NCBI RefSeq assembly: GCF_018595675.2
Contig: NZ_CP092333.1
Span: 2,566,001 to 2,630,000 of the forward strand
Length of the DNA: 64,000 nucleotides
Direction of reading: 5' to 3'
Origin: Flavihumibacter fluvii
GTDB lineage: Bacteria > Bacteroidota > Bacteroidia > Chitinophagales > Chitinophagaceae
Part shown: in pieces, positions 62,996 through 64,000 of the stretch
How the letters are laid out: each line of letters begins with the position of its first letter
How positions within the stretch are numbered: the first letter of the stretch is position 1
Notes under the pieces: model-generated
The model's database searches: none
What the model was told of the DNA's origin: nothing
What the model saw: only the letters and a program-made list of their open reading frames with translations
Position numbers and translations under genes: made by a program

Positions 62996-64000
62996 TTAAA
63001 TAATTTCAAGATATCGTTGGAGTTCCCAGTCGGTTACTTTTTTGGAGAACTGCCGCCATTCCCATTCACGGGTGCTGGTAAAATGGTCAACAAAGGCATC
63101 CCCAAATAATTCCCTGGCCACTGGGGAGGATTTCATTGCCTGGCTGGCTTCCCAGAGGTTGGCCGGCAATATACCGTTCTTTTTATCCTGGTATCCACTA
63201 CCTTTTGTAGCCGGAATCTTAAGTTTCATTTTTTGCTGGATACCAAATAGCCCGGCAGCCAGGCAGCCTGCCATTGCCAGGTATGGATTTGAATCGGAAC
63301 CCACTACCCTTGTTTCCAGCCTGGTTGAACTGGCACTTCCAGGCAATGCGCGCAAGGCAGTAGTGCGGTTATCAATGGCCCACGTAATTGTAGTTGGTGC
63401 CCATGCACCTTCTACCAGGCGCTTATAACTGTTCACTGTGGGCGCGAACATAGGCAGGATATGTGGCAGGCAGTATAATTGCCCGGCGATATAACTTTCC
63501 ATCAATGAACTGATGCCACTAGACTTCTTCTTATCGAAAAAGACATTCTGCTTGCCATCTTTTGTCCACAGGCTCTGGTGGACATGGCCACTACATCCTG
63601 GCAATTGTTCATTCGGCTTGGCCATGAAACTGGCAATGAAGCCATGACGATGGGCAATTTCCTTTGTGCCTGCTTTGAATAACACGGCCCTGTCTGCTGC
63701 TTCAAGGATATCGGAATACAAAATGGCAGCTTCATAAACCCCCGGTCCGGTTTCTGTATGCAGGCCTTCCAATGGAACACCAAATTTATTCATTCCATCG
63801 AAGAGGCTGTTAAAGTACTCGCTGTTTTGGGAGGCTCGCAAAACGGAATAACCAAACATACCCTGGGTCATTGGTTGTAAGGCACTGAATTTTGACGCAT
63901 AGAGTTGTTCGGTATTATTGATAAAATTGAACCATTCAAACTCTTGTGAGAAGGAACAATTATATCCAGCTTTTGCCGCCCTGGACCGGATATTTTTCAG
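62996..64000 (-). CDS. Glutamine synthetase family protein (partial, start beyond window)
   Basis: The frame runs from the stop at 62996 through the window edge with no break, giving 334 residues of the C-terminal part; an internal ATG at 63871 is not the start because FEWFNF and NTEQLYASK family sequence continues upstream of it. Seen: TETGPGVYEAAI, FKAGTKEIAHRHGFIASFMAKP, GCSGHVHQSLW (ATP-grasp region with His), SYKRLVEGAWAPTTITWAIDNRTTALR and SSTRLETRVVGSDSNPYLAMAG. Known: such GlnA-like proteins include gamma-glutamylpolyamine or gamma-glutamylamine synthetases (PuuA, IpuC type) that tag amines with glutamate. Its neighbours support that role over housekeeping glutamine synthesis. Confidence 0.93.
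   Translation of the reverse strand: MKNIRSRAAKAGYNCSFSQEFEWFNFINNTEQLYASKFSALQPMTQGMFGYSVLRASQNSEYFNSLFDGMNKFGVPLEGLHTETGPGVYEAAILYSDILEAADRAVLFKAGTKEIAHRHGFIASFMAKPNEQLPGCSGHVHQSLWTKDGKQNVFFDKKKSSGISSLMESYIAGQLYCLPHILPMFAPTVNSYKRLVEGAWAPTTITWAIDNRTTALRALPGSASSTRLETRVVGSDSNPYLAMAGCLAAGLFGIQQKMKLKIPATKGSGYQDKKNGILPANLWEASQAMKSSPVARELFGDAFVDHFTSTREWEWRQFSKKVTDWELQRYLEII

Noticed and set aside
1-64000. CRISPR arrays, tRNA or rRNA genes, insertion sequences, phage genes, attachment sites
   Set aside because: I saw no regularly spaced DNA repeats, no tRNA-like cloverleaf, no transposase or integrase frame and no long terminal repeats.

Overview
The window looks like chromosomal DNA from a member of the Bacteroidota, most likely near the Chitinophagaceae. 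The evidence is gene content: type IX secretion C-terminal sorting domains of both type A and type B, two PorP/SprF proteins, DUF2961, DUF3179, DUF2141 and NIPSNAP genes, almost no Shine-Dalgarno sequences, and several boxes resembling the Bacteroidota promoter (TTTG, then TAnnTTTG). I see no rRNA, tRNA, CRISPR array, insertion sequence or phage gene. Gene density is high. The only stretch over 300 bases without an intact gene (53796-54925) holds a decayed gene.

Layout. 1-2958: the edge of a Nif3-like gene (minus), a doubtful small ORF, an M32 carboxypeptidase and a lipoprotein. 3038-8417: a 1446-residue PKD-array protein with a type B sorting domain, followed by its likely PorP/SprF partner. 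8487-10601: a peroxiredoxin, a tiny protein that is almost only a type A sorting domain, and an RlmI-like rRNA methyltransferase. 10783-16413: grpE-dnaJ, an HD hydrolase, a membrane transporter fused to HEAT repeats, and a free cyclic-nucleotide-binding domain protein. 16682-24921: a 2055-residue secreted sedolisin-like protease with an unusual TRAN-peptide repeat, then a TPR adenylate cyclase.

24895-29834 (minus): a VWA protein, hypoxanthine phosphoribosyltransferase, a glucosaminidase with LysM repeats, an O-methyltransferase and a LOG-family protein. 29936-34051: a sodium:solute symporter, a second LOG protein, a small outer-membrane protein and a GlcD-like FAD oxidoreductase. 34109-38829 (minus): a second pair made of a type B sorted PKD protein and PorP/SprF. 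38878-46395 (minus): RecG, then surface-polysaccharide genes (two family 2 glycosyltransferases, a sugar transferase with a receiver-like N-terminus, a free receiver) and a ROK sugar kinase. 46464-53795: a sugar porter, a lysine-methyltransferase-like protein, a Xaa-Pro aminopeptidase, DUF3179, NIPSNAP, a sialate O-acetylesterase and a small secreted protein. 54078-59490: the decayed acyltransferase gene, DUF2141, DUF2961 (GH172-like), an S10 carboxypeptidase and a Gfo/Idh/MocA oxidoreductase. 59744-64000 (minus): glutamine synthetase-like, iron alcohol dehydrogenase, gamma-glutamyl-GABA hydrolase-like and aldehyde dehydrogenase genes, a compact gamma-glutamylation-type amine or amino-alcohol catabolic operon.

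Common themes are secretion and display of large adhesin-like proteins through type IX secretion, glycan and peptide scavenging, and polysaccharide synthesis. A possible cAMP branch joins the cyclase at 22951, the cyclic-nucleotide-binding protein at 15958 and the HEAT transporter at 13184. Start codons are notably relaxed: several genes begin with TTG or GTG, and recG and the VWA gene have no ATG, GTG or TTG where homology or the signal peptide places the start.
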